DNA from: an uncultured Marinobacter sp.
GTDB lineage: Bacteria; Pseudomonadota; Gammaproteobacteria; Pseudomonadales; Oleiphilaceae
Reading direction: 5' to 3'
Length of the DNA stretch: 64,000 nt
Assembly: GCF_913055835.1 (NCBI RefSeq)
Contig: NZ_CAJXKQ010000004.1
Location: 124,001-188,000, forward strand
The number at the start of each line of letters is the position of its first letter. The first letter of the stretch is position 1. The notes under the pieces are model-generated. The model saw only the letters and a list, made by a program, of their open reading frames with translations. It was not told the DNA's origin and ran no database searches. The position numbers and the translations under genes are program-made. Shown one piece after another: positions 18,556-27,927 of the stretch.

Positions 18556-19082
18556 GCGAACAGCGGGTCTGGCTGCTGATTGATGACGATGACGCCTTTC
18601 TGCAAGCACTTCAGCGTTCACTTGCCCGCCAGGGTATTGAAGCCCAGCTTGCCCACGGGCATCAGGAGGCAAAAAACGCTCTGCTGAACGGAACCTTTCA
18701 CCGTTGCGTTCTGGACCTGAACCTGGCCGGTGAGAGCGGCCTGCAACTGCTACCGGAACTGCTGGACATGCATCCGGATCTGGAAATACTGGTGCTCACC
18801 GGCTACGGCAGTATCGCCACGGCGGTCGAGGCCATGCGCCGGGGCGCGGTGAACTACCTGTGCAAACCGGTCACGGTCAATCAGCTGCTGGCCGGGTTCG
18901 AGCCGATTGATGCACCACCCGATCTCCGGGCAGAGCCGCCCTCGGTCGAGGAGATGGAGTGGGAGCACATCCAGCGGGTGCTCAACGAAAACGAGGGCAA
19001 CGTCTCTGCCACTGCCCGGGCCCTTAGCATGCACCGCCGTACCCTGCAACGAAAACTCCAGAAACACTCGCGCTGGCGCTAA
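18552..19082 (+). CDS. RegA/PrrA-family response regulator
   Basis: 176-residue regulator with a receiver domain (phospho-acceptor D55, acidic cluster D11-D14, Lys in YLCKP) and a C-terminal Fis-type helix-turn-helix (about 130-172, NVSATARALSMHRRTL), joined by a proline-rich linker typical of RegA/RoxR. It starts at a GTG that overlaps the kinase stop. RegA homologues control respiratory, nitrogen and carbon-fixation genes with oxygen; targets here are not visible, though the adjacent copper receptor is an obvious candidate. Confidence 0.9.
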   Translation: MSEQRVWLLIDDDDAFLQALQRSLARQGIEAQLAHGHQEAKNALLNGTFHRCVLDLNLAGESGLQLLPELLDMHPDLEILVLTGYGSIATAVEAMRRGAVNYLCKPVTVNQLLAGFEPIDAPPDLRAEPPSVEEMEWEHIQRVLNENEGNVSATARALSMHRRTLQRKLQKHSRWR

Positions 19083-19094
19083 CCGATAGAGATA

Positions 19095-19143
19095 GGTAAT
19101 TGGCGCAAAACTGACATCCATCAATTCACCTAGACCAATTACC
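19095..19143. repeat. 9-bp perfect inverted repeat after regA-like gene
   Basis: GGTAATTGG (19095-19103) and CCAATTACC (19135-19143) are exact complements with a 31-nt loop, starting 12 nt after the regulator stop. It could act as a transcript-end hairpin. The rest of 19144-19341 shows no gene. Confidence 0.4.
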
Positions 19144-19341
19144 CATGGTTTTTCGGGGCTATTCCGGTAGCATGCTCCGCCATCAGCCCGATCTCAACTG
19201 CCGGAAAAGCCCGTCAGAGTTCAGGCCGTCACGACAATTACGGACGGTCGTGAACGCCGGTCCAGCTGATACACTTGCAGAAGTCTCACAGGGAGGAGAG
19301 TTCGTTAATTTACAGACCGGAAACTCTAATTACTGACTCTC

Positions 19342-21474
19342 ATGCCCAGATCCCCGACAACGATTACCCCTCCCTCTGACATTGATCCCAATCGCCTGGC
19401 CATGGTTGCGGCGGTTACCCCCAATTTTCTGGTAATACTGGATGATGCCGGCCGCATTGAATGGGTAAACCCCAGCTTTGAGGAACACACGGGGTATCAA
19501 CTTGAGGAGGTGCGCGGATGCCTTCCGAAGGAAGTGCTTTACGGGCCGGATACCGATCCGGAAACCATCAAGCGCATTAACCAGAAGCTGCACCGGGCCG
19601 AGGTCATTGAAGAAGACATTCTTCATTACACCAGAGCCGGAGAGCCCTACTGGGTGCACACCTATTGCGTTCCGATTGGCAACGAACAGGGTGTCTCGCC
19701 CGGTTATATCGCCATTCAGAACAATATCTCGGACCGGAAGAACAGTGAACGTGGCCTGCGAATCGCGGCCAGCGTGTTCGACCGCAGCCACGAAGCCATT
19801 CTGATCACCGACCAGTCGAACCGGATTCTGGATGTGAATCCGTCGTTTTCGCGGATTACCGGCTACAGCCGCCAGGAAGTTCTGGGCCTGAACCCGGCCA
19901 TCCTCAGCTCCGGCCGACATTCGGGAGAGTACTACCGGTCCATGTGGCGCACCATCGAGAAAACCGACCACTGGCGGGGCGAAATCTGGAACCGCCGGAA
20001 AAACGGTGAAGAGTACGTGGAGCTGCTCTCTATCAGCCGTGTCCACCTCGAGGAACCCGGGCAGTATTACCACGTCGCGGCGTTCTCTGATATCACAGCG
20101 CTCAAGAACCATGCCCGCGAACTGAACCGGGCAGCCAACTACGACGATCTGACCGGACTGCCCAATCGCCAGCTGCTGGAAGAGCGACTGCGCACCGCCC
20201 GGGATCACGCCGACCGGCAACACCGCAGTGTGTCCGTGTGCTATCTGGACCTGGATGGCTTCAAGGCTATCAATGACACCTGGGGCCATTCGACCGGTGA
20301 CCAGGCCCTGCGTACCCTGGCCGAGCGCCTGACTCGCGCATTGCGCAGCGGCGACACGGTAGCGCGGATCGGTGGCGACGAATTCGTCCTCCTGCTGCAG
20401 AGCGACGACAACCACGAAACGGTTTACCGGCGGATTCTGGCCACCGTCGGGGATCCGGTCGCCGTGGGTGAGCAAAGCGTCACCCTCACCGCAAGTCTTG
20501 GCATCACCCGCTACCCGGAAGACGGATCAGACGCTGAAGGGCTGATTCGCCACGCTGACCAGGCCATGTATTCCGCCAAGGAAAAAGGTCGCAACCAGTA
20601 TCATTTTTTTGATCCCGGCCTGGATGAGCATCGCCGGAACCGGCGCAATCAGTTGATGGAAATCTCCCGGGCCCTGGAACATGATGAGTTCGAGCTTTTC
20701 TTCCAGCCCCAGATACGGGTTACCGATTGCGAGCTGTTTGGTCTTGAGGCATTGATCCGCTGGAATCATCCGGAGAAAGGCCTGGTATCGCCCGGCGAGT
20801 TCCTGCCCATTGTCGAGAACAGTCACCTGGAGGTGCCACTGGGCCAGTGGGTATTGAAAGAAGCGATTTACCAGATGAACGCCTGGAAAGAAGCGGGAGA
20901 GGATCTGGCGGTCAGCATCAACATAAGTGCTCCGCATTTGATGGACCGCTCCTTTGCTGACTATCTGGAGAGCTATCTGCACAGTCACCCCGAAGTGGCT
21001 CCCGGCCAGATCACCCTGGAAGTGCTGGAATCGACCGCCCTGGAGGACACCCAACGGGCCAGCAATGTTCTGGCCCGTTGCCAGACCCTTGGCCTACAGG
21101 TGGCACTGGACGATTTTGGCACCGGTTTTTCGTCGCTCACCTACCTGCGCACCCTGCCGGTGGACATCATCAAGATCGACCAGAGTTTTGTTCGCAACAT
21201 GCTTGAGGATGCGAACGACCGCGCCATAGTAGAGAGCGTGATCTTCCTGGCCCAGAGGTTTGCTCATCCAGTATTGGCTGAGGGCGTGGAAACCATGGAG
21301 CACGCCCGGACGCTGCGGCAGATGGGCTGCAATTTCGTGCAGGGTTACGGCATTGCCCGCCCCATGCCGGCAGATGAGGTCGTCGATTGGGCAAGGAACT
21401 GGCGCGCAAAGGCACAGTCAGGAAAGGCCGGTGACTTGCTCAGTTCCGCCGTAGCCAGCGGCGAGGGCATCTGA
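19342..21474 (+). CDS. PAS-PAS-GGDEF-EAL c-di-GMP turnover protein
   Basis: 710-residue soluble protein: two PAS domains (about 18-135 and 140-255), GGDEF (265-425) and EAL (435-690). The GGDEF site is canonical (344-348), with an RxxD inhibitory site at 335-338. The phosphodiesterase motifs EAL (469-471) and DDFGTG (589-594) are intact. Both activities may therefore be possible; in such hybrids one often dominates, which sequence cannot settle. No membrane segments, so the PAS domains probably bind a cytoplasmic cofactor. Start codon lacks a clear Shine-Dalgarno. Convergent with the next gene, 12-nt gap. Confidence 0.93.
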   Translation: MPRSPTTITPPSDIDPNRLAMVAAVTPNFLVILDDAGRIEWVNPSFEEHTGYQLEEVRGCLPKEVLYGPDTDPETIKRINQKLHRAEVIEEDILHYTRAGEPYWVHTYCVPIGNEQGVSPGYIAIQNNISDRKNSERGLRIAASVFDRSHEAILITDQSNRILDVNPSFSRITGYSRQEVLGLNPAILSSGRHSGEYYRSMWRTIEKTDHWRGEIWNRRKNGEEYVELLSISRVHLEEPGQYYHVAAFSDITALKNHARELNRAANYDDLTGLPNRQLLEERLRTARDHADRQHRSVSVCYLDLDGFKAINDTWGHSTGDQALRTLAERLTRALRSGDTVARIGGDEFVLLLQSDDNHETVYRRILATVGDPVAVGEQSVTLTASLGITRYPEDGSDAEGLIRHADQAMYSAKEKGRNQYHFFDPGLDEHRRNRRNQLMEISRALEHDEFELFFQPQIRVTDCELFGLEALIRWNHPEKGLVSPGEFLPIVENSHLEVPLGQWVLKEAIYQMNAWKEAGEDLAVSINISAPHLMDRSFADYLESYLHSHPEVAPGQITLEVLESTALEDTQRASNVLARCQTLGLQVALDDFGTGFSSLTYLRTLPVDIIKIDQSFVRNMLEDANDRAIVESVIFLAQRFAHPVLAEGVETMEHARTLRQMGCNFVQGYGIARPMPADEVVDWARNWRAKAQSGKAGDLLSSAVASGEGI

Positions 21475-21486
21475 GCCGGATCGACT

Positions 21487-22146
21487 CTACCGATACCGCC
21501 TCTGATCCAGTGTCGTCAGCCGGTCTGGATGGAATACCATCAGGCCGGTTACAAAGGTGCCGTTCACAAACCCCTCCGGAATCATGAACAGCGGTAGGTA
21601 ACGGATGTACTCGTGCACCAGTTCATCAAACGTATAGACGCCGCTGGTCCATAGCATCAAGCACATGACCGTGCCAGCCGCCGCTACAGAAATGCCCGCA
21701 CCGAAAAAACCACAGAAGAAGATATAGGCGAAGAAGTTCCGGAAATCCCGTCGGCGCTCCCAGAGCATGATGCCGTGGCTGACAATGGCAGGCACCATCA
21801 CCGTGATCAGCCCGTTGGCGGCAAACATGATCAACGGCTCGCGGCCGGTGATGACCGTGATCACCAGCGCCATCAGGCCCGCCAGCACCGCCAGAGCCCA
21901 CCCCAGCATCAGCGTTATCACCGTGATACCGAAAATGTGGATGGCCAGGCCGGGTGAAATGCCGGCCCGCAATTGCCAGACAAAACCAAGCACCACGGCA
22001 GCACCGAAGAACGAGTGCTGGAGTGCGTTGTCCTTGCGAAACGCCTGCCAGTCAATCGAGCGCAGCGCCCGGACAAGAATCACCAGAAAGAGTAAAAGCG
22101 TGATGACCCACTGGCTGGTGGATAGCAGGTTTTCAGTCATGCCCAT
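21487..22146 (-). CDS. CbiM-like energy-coupling-factor permease
   Basis: 219-residue membrane protein with six to seven helices and conserved segments (HIFGIT; IPEGFVNG near the C-terminus) like the CbiM/ECF substrate-binding permeases used for Co2+/Ni2+. The N-terminal MHI metal-binding motif of true CbiM is not present, and no ATPase or CbiN/Q partner is linked, so the substrate is uncertain and it may work without an ABC motor. I start at the ATG at 22146, just ahead of the first helix; the longer upstream translation is Arg/Cys-rich and unlikely. Confidence 0.65.
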   Translation of the reverse strand: MGMTENLLSTSQWVITLLLFLVILVRALRSIDWQAFRKDNALQHSFFGAAVVLGFVWQLRAGISPGLAIHIFGITVITLMLGWALAVLAGLMALVITVITGREPLIMFAANGLITVMVPAIVSHGIMLWERRRDFRNFFAYIFFCGFFGAGISVAAAGTVMCLMLWTSGVYTFDELVHEYIRYLPLFMIPEGFVNGTFVTGLMVFHPDRLTTLDQRRYR

Positions 22147-22227
22147 AGTGAACGTACCGCAGCAACGGGGTCGGGAATGACATCTTAGCGGCTCGCCCCA
22201 CCCCCGGTGCAAGCGAGCCCAGATTGA

Positions 22228-23961
22228 TCAGGCGACCTGTTTTTCGAGTTTGCCAAGGTCGGTCAGGCGTTGCCAGGCCTCATAAGTACTCAGGAAAACC
22301 TCGCCACCCAGGTGGGAAAGCAGTTCTGTCCCTTTCAGCTTGTCCATCACCGGGCCTTTCACTTCCGCCAGATGCAGCCTGACCCCTGCATCCTTCATAC
22401 GCTCGTTGATGGCCTCCAGACTTTCAAGGGCCGAGGCATCCACCAGGTTCACCGCCGGACACACCAGCACCAGGTCTTTGAGCTCTGGCTCCCGGATCAT
22501 CAGATCCATCACGGTTTCCTCCAGGAACCTGGCATTGGCAAAGTACAGGCTTTCGTCCACACGAAGGAAGGTCACCTTCGGGCACAGCTCCACATCATGG
22601 CGAAGCACATTGCGGAAGTGCTCAGTTCCAGGTACGCGACCAACCACTGCGCTGTGGGGGCGGCTGGTTCGATACAGGAACAGCCCGATGGACAGCGCCA
22701 CCCCGGCGATGATGCCGGCCTCGACGCTGTGCACCAGGGTCAGCACGATAGTGGCGAGCATGGCACCAAAATCAGTGCGGGAATAGCGCCAGGTGCGGGC
22801 GAGAGCCGGAAAGTCGATCAACGTGGCCACCGCCACAATAATGGTCGCTGCGAGGGTCGCCTGGGGCAGATACGCGATGGCCGGTGTCAGGAACAGCGTG
22901 GCCATGGCAATACCGACCGCGGCATAGGCACCTGCCGCGGGGGTCTCGGCCCCCGCGTCAAAGTTGACCACGGAACGGGAGAAACCACCGGTGACCGGCA
23001 TGCCGCCGGAAAAGCCGGCGCCCAGGTTGGCGGTGCCCAGGCCAATCAGCTCCTGGTCCGGATCGATGCGCTGGCGCCGTTTGGCCGCCAAAGTCTGGCC
23101 CACGGACACCGATTCAACGAAACCGACAACGCTGATCAGCAACGCGCTGACGGCCAGCTGCTGCCACAGCCCCATGTCCAGGCTGGGCATGGTGAAATCG
23201 GGCAGCCCCCGGGGCACATCCCCCACCAGACGCACACCCTGGCCATCAAGCTGGAATTGCCAGGCCACCAGGGTGGTCACCAGAACCGCCAGAATGGGCG
23301 CGGTTTTGGTCAGAATGTCGGCCATTCTCGGGGCCAGGCCCATCGCCATAAGGAGTGGCTTCAGGCGCTTTCGGGCCAGCACCAGGAACACCAGGGCGCC
23401 GGCGCCAACAGACAGGGTGGCCAGGTTGGTATCACCAATCGACTGGAACAGTGACTGACCGATTTCCAAAAGGTTATGGCCGGAGGCCTGGATTCCGAAA
23501 ATATGCTTCAACTGGCTGGCGGCGATCACAATGCCTGAAGCCGTGATAAAGCCGGAAATCACAGGGTGGCTGAGAAAATTGGCCAGGAAACCGAGCCGAA
23601 GCACACCCATCAGTGTCAGCATCAGCCCCGACATAACCGCCAGCAAAACGGCACCGGCCACGTATTCCGGAGTTCCGGCCTCTGCCAGCGGTGCCAGGGC
23701 CGCTGCGGTCATCAGCGAAGCTACGGCCACAGGCCCAACGGACAAGGTCCGGCTGGTGCCGAAGACAGCGTAAATCACCAGGGGCAGGATACTGGCGTAC
23801 AGCCCCACCTGGGCGGGCAACCCGGCCAGCAGGGCGTAAGCCAGTGACTGGGGAATGAGCATGACGGTGACGATGACCGCGGCCACCAGATCGCTGGTGG
23901 CCTGATCCCGACCGTATTTCGGTGCCCAATCCAGAATCGGCAAATAGCGTTTCGGATTCAT
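22228..23961 (-). CDS. SulP-family inorganic anion transporter with STAS domain
   Basis: 577-residue SulP/SLC26 carrier: the transmembrane domain occupies about residues 25-420 (first helix with IPQSLAYALLAGLP, a SulP signature), and a cytoplasmic STAS domain follows (about 440-560). SulP proteins move sulfate, bicarbonate or other anions. It is 8 nt downstream of the persulfide-dioxygenase-like gene in one operon, so sulfite or sulfate movement coupled to sulfide detoxification is the most economical guess. Confidence 0.92.
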   Translation of the reverse strand: MNPKRYLPILDWAPKYGRDQATSDLVAAVIVTVMLIPQSLAYALLAGLPAQVGLYASILPLVIYAVFGTSRTLSVGPVAVASLMTAAALAPLAEAGTPEYVAGAVLLAVMSGLMLTLMGVLRLGFLANFLSHPVISGFITASGIVIAASQLKHIFGIQASGHNLLEIGQSLFQSIGDTNLATLSVGAGALVFLVLARKRLKPLLMAMGLAPRMADILTKTAPILAVLVTTLVAWQFQLDGQGVRLVGDVPRGLPDFTMPSLDMGLWQQLAVSALLISVVGFVESVSVGQTLAAKRRQRIDPDQELIGLGTANLGAGFSGGMPVTGGFSRSVVNFDAGAETPAAGAYAAVGIAMATLFLTPAIAYLPQATLAATIIVAVATLIDFPALARTWRYSRTDFGAMLATIVLTLVHSVEAGIIAGVALSIGLFLYRTSRPHSAVVGRVPGTEHFRNVLRHDVELCPKVTFLRVDESLYFANARFLEETVMDLMIREPELKDLVLVCPAVNLVDASALESLEAINERMKDAGVRLHLAEVKGPVMDKLKGTELLSHLGGEVFLSTYEAWQRLTDLGKLEKQVA

Positions 23962-23969
23962 CGGGAATC

Positions 23970-24836
23970 TCAGAACAGGTTAACCGGCACTTTCAGGTAC
24001 ACCTGACCATTGTCCTCGGCCGGCGGCATGTGTCCGGCCCGCATGTTGACCTGAACCGAGGGCAGAATCAGCCGGGGCATATCCAGGGTTGCGTCCCGCT
24101 CGGTGCGCATTTTCACGAACTCCTCCTCGGAAACGCCCTCATGGACATGAATGTTCGCTTTTCGCTGCTCCGCCACCGTGGTCATGTGCTGATATTCATC
24201 GCGGCCCGGTGCCTTGTAATCGTGGCACAGGAAGATCCGGGTCTCCGCAGGCAGTGACAGTACCTTCTGGATGGACTGGTACAGGGTGCGGGCATCGCCC
24301 CCGGGGAAATCACAGCGGGCCGTGCCGAAGTCAGGCATGAACAGGGTGTCACCCACGAAGGCGGCGTCGCCAACCACATAGGTCAGGCACGCAGGGGTAT
24401 GACCCGGGGTGTGCAGAACACGGCCCTCGAGACCCCCGATGGCAAATGTGTCGCCTTCCCTGAACAGCTTGTCGAACTGGCTGCCGTCGCGCTGGAATTC
24501 GGTACCGGCATTGAACGCCTTGCCGAATATTTCCTGAACGTCGCGAATGTGTGCACCGATTCCGGTCTTGCCGCCCAGTTTCTCATGCAGGTAAGGCGCG
24601 GCCGACAGGTGATCCGCGTGTACGTGGGTTTCCAGGATCCACTCGACCTTCAGATCGTTGCTGCGGATGTATTCGATAATCTCGTCGGCCGAGCGCACAT
24701 CGGTGCGGCCTGCGGCGTAATCGAAATCCAGGACCGAATCGAGAATGGCGCAAGCCTGGCTGTCCGGGTCACGCACCACGTAGCTGAACGTATTGGTGGG
24801 TTCATCAAAAAAATGCTGAACGATCGGGTTGCTCAT
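23970..24836 (-). CDS. MBL-fold persulfide-dioxygenase-like enzyme (Blh/ETHE1 family)
   Basis: 288-residue metallo-beta-lactamase-fold protein. Metal ligands H71-x-H73-x-D75-H76 (HVHADH) are intact, with later HTPGHT and GDTLF. The stretch DFGTARCDFPGGDA is typical of the Blh/persulfide dioxygenase group, which oxidises glutathione persulfide to sulfite. I prefer the start at 24836, preceded by AGAGGTGAC, over an ATG eight codons upstream. No rhodanese domain is fused. First gene of an operon with SulP; the leader holds a palindromic operator. Confidence 0.85.
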   Translation of the reverse strand: MSNPIVQHFFDEPTNTFSYVVRDPDSQACAILDSVLDFDYAAGRTDVRSADEIIEYIRSNDLKVEWILETHVHADHLSAAPYLHEKLGGKTGIGAHIRDVQEIFGKAFNAGTEFQRDGSQFDKLFREGDTFAIGGLEGRVLHTPGHTPACLTYVVGDAAFVGDTLFMPDFGTARCDFPGGDARTLYQSIQKVLSLPAETRIFLCHDYKAPGRDEYQHMTTVAEQRKANIHVHEGVSEEEFVKMRTERDATLDMPRLILPSVQVNMRAGHMPPAEDNGQVYLKVPVNLF

Positions 24837-24867
24837 GACAGTCACCTCTGAATGGCCCAAATATCAC

Positions 24868-24899
24868 ATTTAATCTAAGGATATACCATTTGGTAATAT
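24868..24899 (-). promoter_or_regulatory. Promoter and operator of the persulfide dioxygenase-sulP operon
   Basis: On the minus strand TTACCA (24891-24896), 17 bp, then TTAAAT (24868-24873) make a plausible sigma-70 promoter. A dyad TACCA-N2-TGGTA within a wider ATAT...ATAT frame (24881-24899) covers the -35. This geometry is what a BigR/SqrR-like ArsR-family persulfide sensor would need, but no such regulator gene is adjacent. Confidence 0.45.
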
Positions 24900-24918
24900 G
24901 AGGTGAAATGATCTTTTT

Positions 24919-26442
24919 TTATATGCGCAATGTTCCTGATACATCAACAAGACAGTCCCGCCCCGCCTGCTTTGCCAGATAAAGCCGGTGATCCGCCCCG
25001 GCAATAAGAGCATCCGGCGAGGCTGGGCGGTCTACGAACTCCTCTATCCCGGCCACACCTGCGCTGACGGTCACCGCTATTTCCTCGTCATTGAACACAA
25101 AACTCTCCTCGTGCACGGCTTCGAGGATACGTTGCACGAGCTGTCGCACATCGCTGTGCTCCACGGCGTTGAAGACAACAATAAATTCTTCTCCTCCAAA
25201 GCGGGCAACCACATCCATGGAGCGGGTCTGGCTTACCAGAATGTCGGCAAACCGCTGCAGAATGTAATCCCCACCGAGGTGTCCGATGGAGTCATTGATC
25301 TGCTTGAAGTGATCGATGTCGAAGATCGCCAGGGCGAAACGCTCGCCCCGACGGTTGCTCCGGCCCAGCATTTCATCGAGCCGTGGCATCAGGTAACGGC
25401 GATTGTGCAGGCCGGTCAGGGGGTCTCGAATCGACTGGTTCAGCAATTCTTCTTCCAGACGGTTGCGCTCCAGGGCACCGGATAACAGGCCGGAGACAAT
25501 AATCAACAGATCGGCCTGGTCCAGGCGCCAGGTTCGTCGTCGAAGGGAGTCAACGCCAAAAAATCCCGTCACCCGTCCACGCACCCGTATCGGCACGCAG
25601 AACATTGACGACACTCCCTGTTCCTGAAGCAGCGCCCGCTCTGGTGCAGCTTCCCGGGGCAGCCGATCGACATCTTCAATAAACACCACCCGGCTGCCAC
25701 TGACCATTCCCTCGATCTGTTCCTGCCACCAGTGAAAATTCTCGATCGACACCTCCTGCTGCGTGTCGATCAGAGCGGGTACACCGTCCCTGCACCACTC
25801 ATGGGTGTTGGTCATCACGGCATAGTCGTCGGAAAAGCAGTACAGGTAGGCCCGGTCTACCTTGAAAAACAGTCCAATGGATCTCAAAAGTTCATCGATG
25901 CACTGGTCGATGGTGCCAAAGCCCAGATTGATGAATTCGGTGGAAAGGCGGGCAATCAGCCGCTGGAAACCGGCCTGGAAAGAAAACTCCGCCTCACTTT
26001 CGCGCAGGCTCTGCTCCAGGTTCTTGTAATGCTGAATGTTGTGGAACTGGCCGTACCAGAGAGTGCTGCCATCAGGCTGGCGCTCTGGCTCCGCGTTAAC
26101 CTCGAACCACTCATAGCCGCCATGCTCGAGCCGGAGCCGGGCCCGATAGCTCCAGGTATCCAACCTGTTCGCCGAGGTACGGATGCTTGCCATAACGGCA
26201 TCAATGTCATCGGGATGGATCATCGCAAAAATCGGATCCGCGTTATCGCTCAGATCCGCGGGATCAATGCCAAAGAGCGACTGCACATGCTCGCTGATGA
26301 AGGGACAGCGGTGGGAATCTCCTTCCGAGCTCACCCAATAAACGAAGAGGACTCCAGGCACCCCTGAGGCCAGTTTCTGGAAAAAACGGGCAGACAAACC
26401 GGTTTGCTGCCCGTTACCGGACCTTGACGCCTTGGACACCAT
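24919..26442 (-). CDS. PAS-GAF-GGDEF diguanylate cyclase
   Basis: 507-residue soluble protein: PAS with PAC-like tail (about 20-145, HPDD and WYGQFHNI segments), a GAF domain (about 160-325) and GGDEF (335-500). The active site GGEEF is at 416-420 with RSMD (407-410) as the RxxD inhibitory site, so an active, feedback-controlled cyclase is expected. No transmembrane helix or signal peptide. Start ATG preceded by GGAGGAC. It is separated from the flanking minus-strand operons by short gaps and is probably transcribed alone. Confidence 0.93.
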   Translation of the reverse strand: MVSKASRSGNGQQTGLSARFFQKLASGVPGVLFVYWVSSEGDSHRCPFISEHVQSLFGIDPADLSDNADPIFAMIHPDDIDAVMASIRTSANRLDTWSYRARLRLEHGGYEWFEVNAEPERQPDGSTLWYGQFHNIQHYKNLEQSLRESEAEFSFQAGFQRLIARLSTEFINLGFGTIDQCIDELLRSIGLFFKVDRAYLYCFSDDYAVMTNTHEWCRDGVPALIDTQQEVSIENFHWWQEQIEGMVSGSRVVFIEDVDRLPREAAPERALLQEQGVSSMFCVPIRVRGRVTGFFGVDSLRRRTWRLDQADLLIIVSGLLSGALERNRLEEELLNQSIRDPLTGLHNRRYLMPRLDEMLGRSNRRGERFALAIFDIDHFKQINDSIGHLGGDYILQRFADILVSQTRSMDVVARFGGEEFIVVFNAVEHSDVRQLVQRILEAVHEESFVFNDEEIAVTVSAGVAGIEEFVDRPASPDALIAGADHRLYLAKQAGRDCLVDVSGTLRI

Positions 26443-26527
26443 GTCCTCCCAACGGACGAATCACCCCTGCTCATAACTGAGTGTAGCCTACGCTGACAGG
26501 AAACAAACCCGTTCCGGAGACGACGAA

Positions 26528-27148
26528 TCAGAGCGAGGCCAGACGACTCCTGGCTTCTTCCCGCCGACCGGCATCGGCGACATCCCGTCCGGCCCTGCCG
26601 GGTGCTTCCAGGACTTTCTGCAGATAGCTCCGGGCCCGTTCCGGCTCGCCCTGGTCCATCAGAAAATCGCCAAAGAAGAAATTGGCGTCGATACCGTCAG
26701 GGTTGATGGCCAATGCTTTCTGCAGATACTGACGGGCCTTGTCGTCATCACCAAATCCCAGTGGCCAGCCAGGGACCTGATAATAGAGGCTGCCCAACGA
26801 TGTGTAGGCCGACCCTTCCAGTGCATCGGGATTGATCGCCAGTGCCGCCTCCAGTGATTTACGGGCATCCTTGACCAAGCCCAACGCCCCGAGACCACCC
26901 TTGGCACCGGCGTAGGTGCTGAGCACAATACCCTGCCAGATCAATGGCTCTGCCCGGTCCGGATAGTGGGCGACAAACTGTTCTGCCTCATTCGCCAATT
27001 CCTCAAACGCCTTCTCCTTCTCGTCCTCCGGCACCTGATACTGAATCTCCGCCCAGCGATGCTGGATATCTGCCAGCTCGGTCTCCAGGTTTGCCGCCCA
27101 AAGCGGCTGGGCGGCCAGACACAGGATCACCAATAGCATTCGTTTCAT
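26528..27148 (-). CDS. Periplasmic TPR-repeat protein
   Basis: 206 residues: a signal peptide (1-18, ending AQPLWA) followed by about three tetratricopeptide-like repeats with NPD turns at 113-115 and 149-151. No catalytic motif. ATGA overlap with the upstream SDR gene places it as the last gene of the coupled hemolysin-ligase-SDR operon, so it probably scaffolds an envelope step of that pathway. Specific function not recognised. Confidence 0.8.
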   Translation of the reverse strand: MKRMLLVILCLAAQPLWAANLETELADIQHRWAEIQYQVPEDEKEKAFEELANEAEQFVAHYPDRAEPLIWQGIVLSTYAGAKGGLGALGLVKDARKSLEAALAINPDALEGSAYTSLGSLYYQVPGWPLGFGDDDKARQYLQKALAINPDGIDANFFFGDFLMDQGEPERARSYLQKVLEAPGRAGRDVADAGRREEARSRLASL

Positions 27149-27927
27149 GACAACACCCCCGAATTCAGAAACCGCCGGATGACCGGCAATTGCTTCAGCA
27201 TCGCCTTATCGACAATTCGCGGCAGGATGCCGTTGATCACCACAAACAGCTTTTCCGGCCAGCCCAGGAAGCGCCGGCGATCGTCATTTTCCATGGCGGC
27301 AAGAATCTGCGACGCCACGGCTTCGGGGGCATCCATGGCATTGCCGAGGGCCCGGTTAAGCTCGTTTACAGCCTCCGGATTCATGTCCGTGGCGGTGGCG
27401 CGGGGTGCCACATAGATCACCTGGACCGGGGTATCGGCCAGCTCCCGGCGCAGCGCCTCGGTAAAGCCACGCAGCCCGAACTTGCTGGCGCAGTAGGCGG
27501 TGTAACCGGGAAAGCCGATGCTGCCGAAGGTGGAGCCCACAAACACCAGTGCACCCTGCCCCGCTCTTTCGAACCTTGGCGCAAAATGCCGGGCCACAAT
27601 CATGGCTGACCGGAGATTGACGGCGATCTGTGCGTCCAGTTCACTGACGGCCATATTGCCCAGGCTGGCAAAGCGGTTCTGCCCGGCACAGTGGATAACG
27701 CCATCGATCTCCGGATAGGCATCGCCCAGGCGATCCAGCTGCTGATCGAGATCCGGCGCTGCCAGGTCCAGATGAGCAAGCGAAACACCCTCACGATGCT
27801 CAAGCTTTTCCGGGTGCCGGGACGCAATAATCACCCGGGCACCGGCCCTGACCATCGGTTCCACCAGTGCCTTGCCAATACCGCCGGTTCCCCCCAGCAG
27901 CAGGAACACACGGTCATGCAGCCTCAT
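27145..27927 (-). CDS. Short-chain dehydrogenase/reductase
   Basis: 260-residue classical SDR. Nucleotide-binding GGTGGIG at 12-18, catalytic S132, Y145 and K149 (YCASK), and an NxxS-like IAVNLRS segment near 103. Substrate unknown. It overlaps the ligase/diiron gene by 14 nt and the TPR gene by 4 nt, so the products are likely made together. In this setting it may reduce or oxidise an acyl- or keto-intermediate made by the ligase/oxidase; that is inference. Confidence 0.9.
   Translation of the reverse strand: MRLHDRVFLLLGGTGGIGKALVEPMVRAGARVIIASRHPEKLEHREGVSLAHLDLAAPDLDQQLDRLGDAYPEIDGVIHCAGQNRFASLGNMAVSELDAQIAVNLRSAMIVARHFAPRFERAGQGALVFVGSTFGSIGFPGYTAYCASKFGLRGFTEALRRELADTPVQVIYVAPRATATDMNPEAVNELNRALGNAMDAPEAVASQILAAMENDDRRRFLGWPEKLFVVINGILPRIVDKAMLKQLPVIRRFLNSGVLS

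Noticed and set aside
22270..23454. 394-codon plus-strand frame
   Set aside because: Antisense shadow of the SulP gene; low-complexity translation.
24881..24905. Palindrome read as a terminator for the diguanylate cyclase
   Set aside because: Stem is only 5 bp and no T-tract follows on the minus strand; operator is the better reading.
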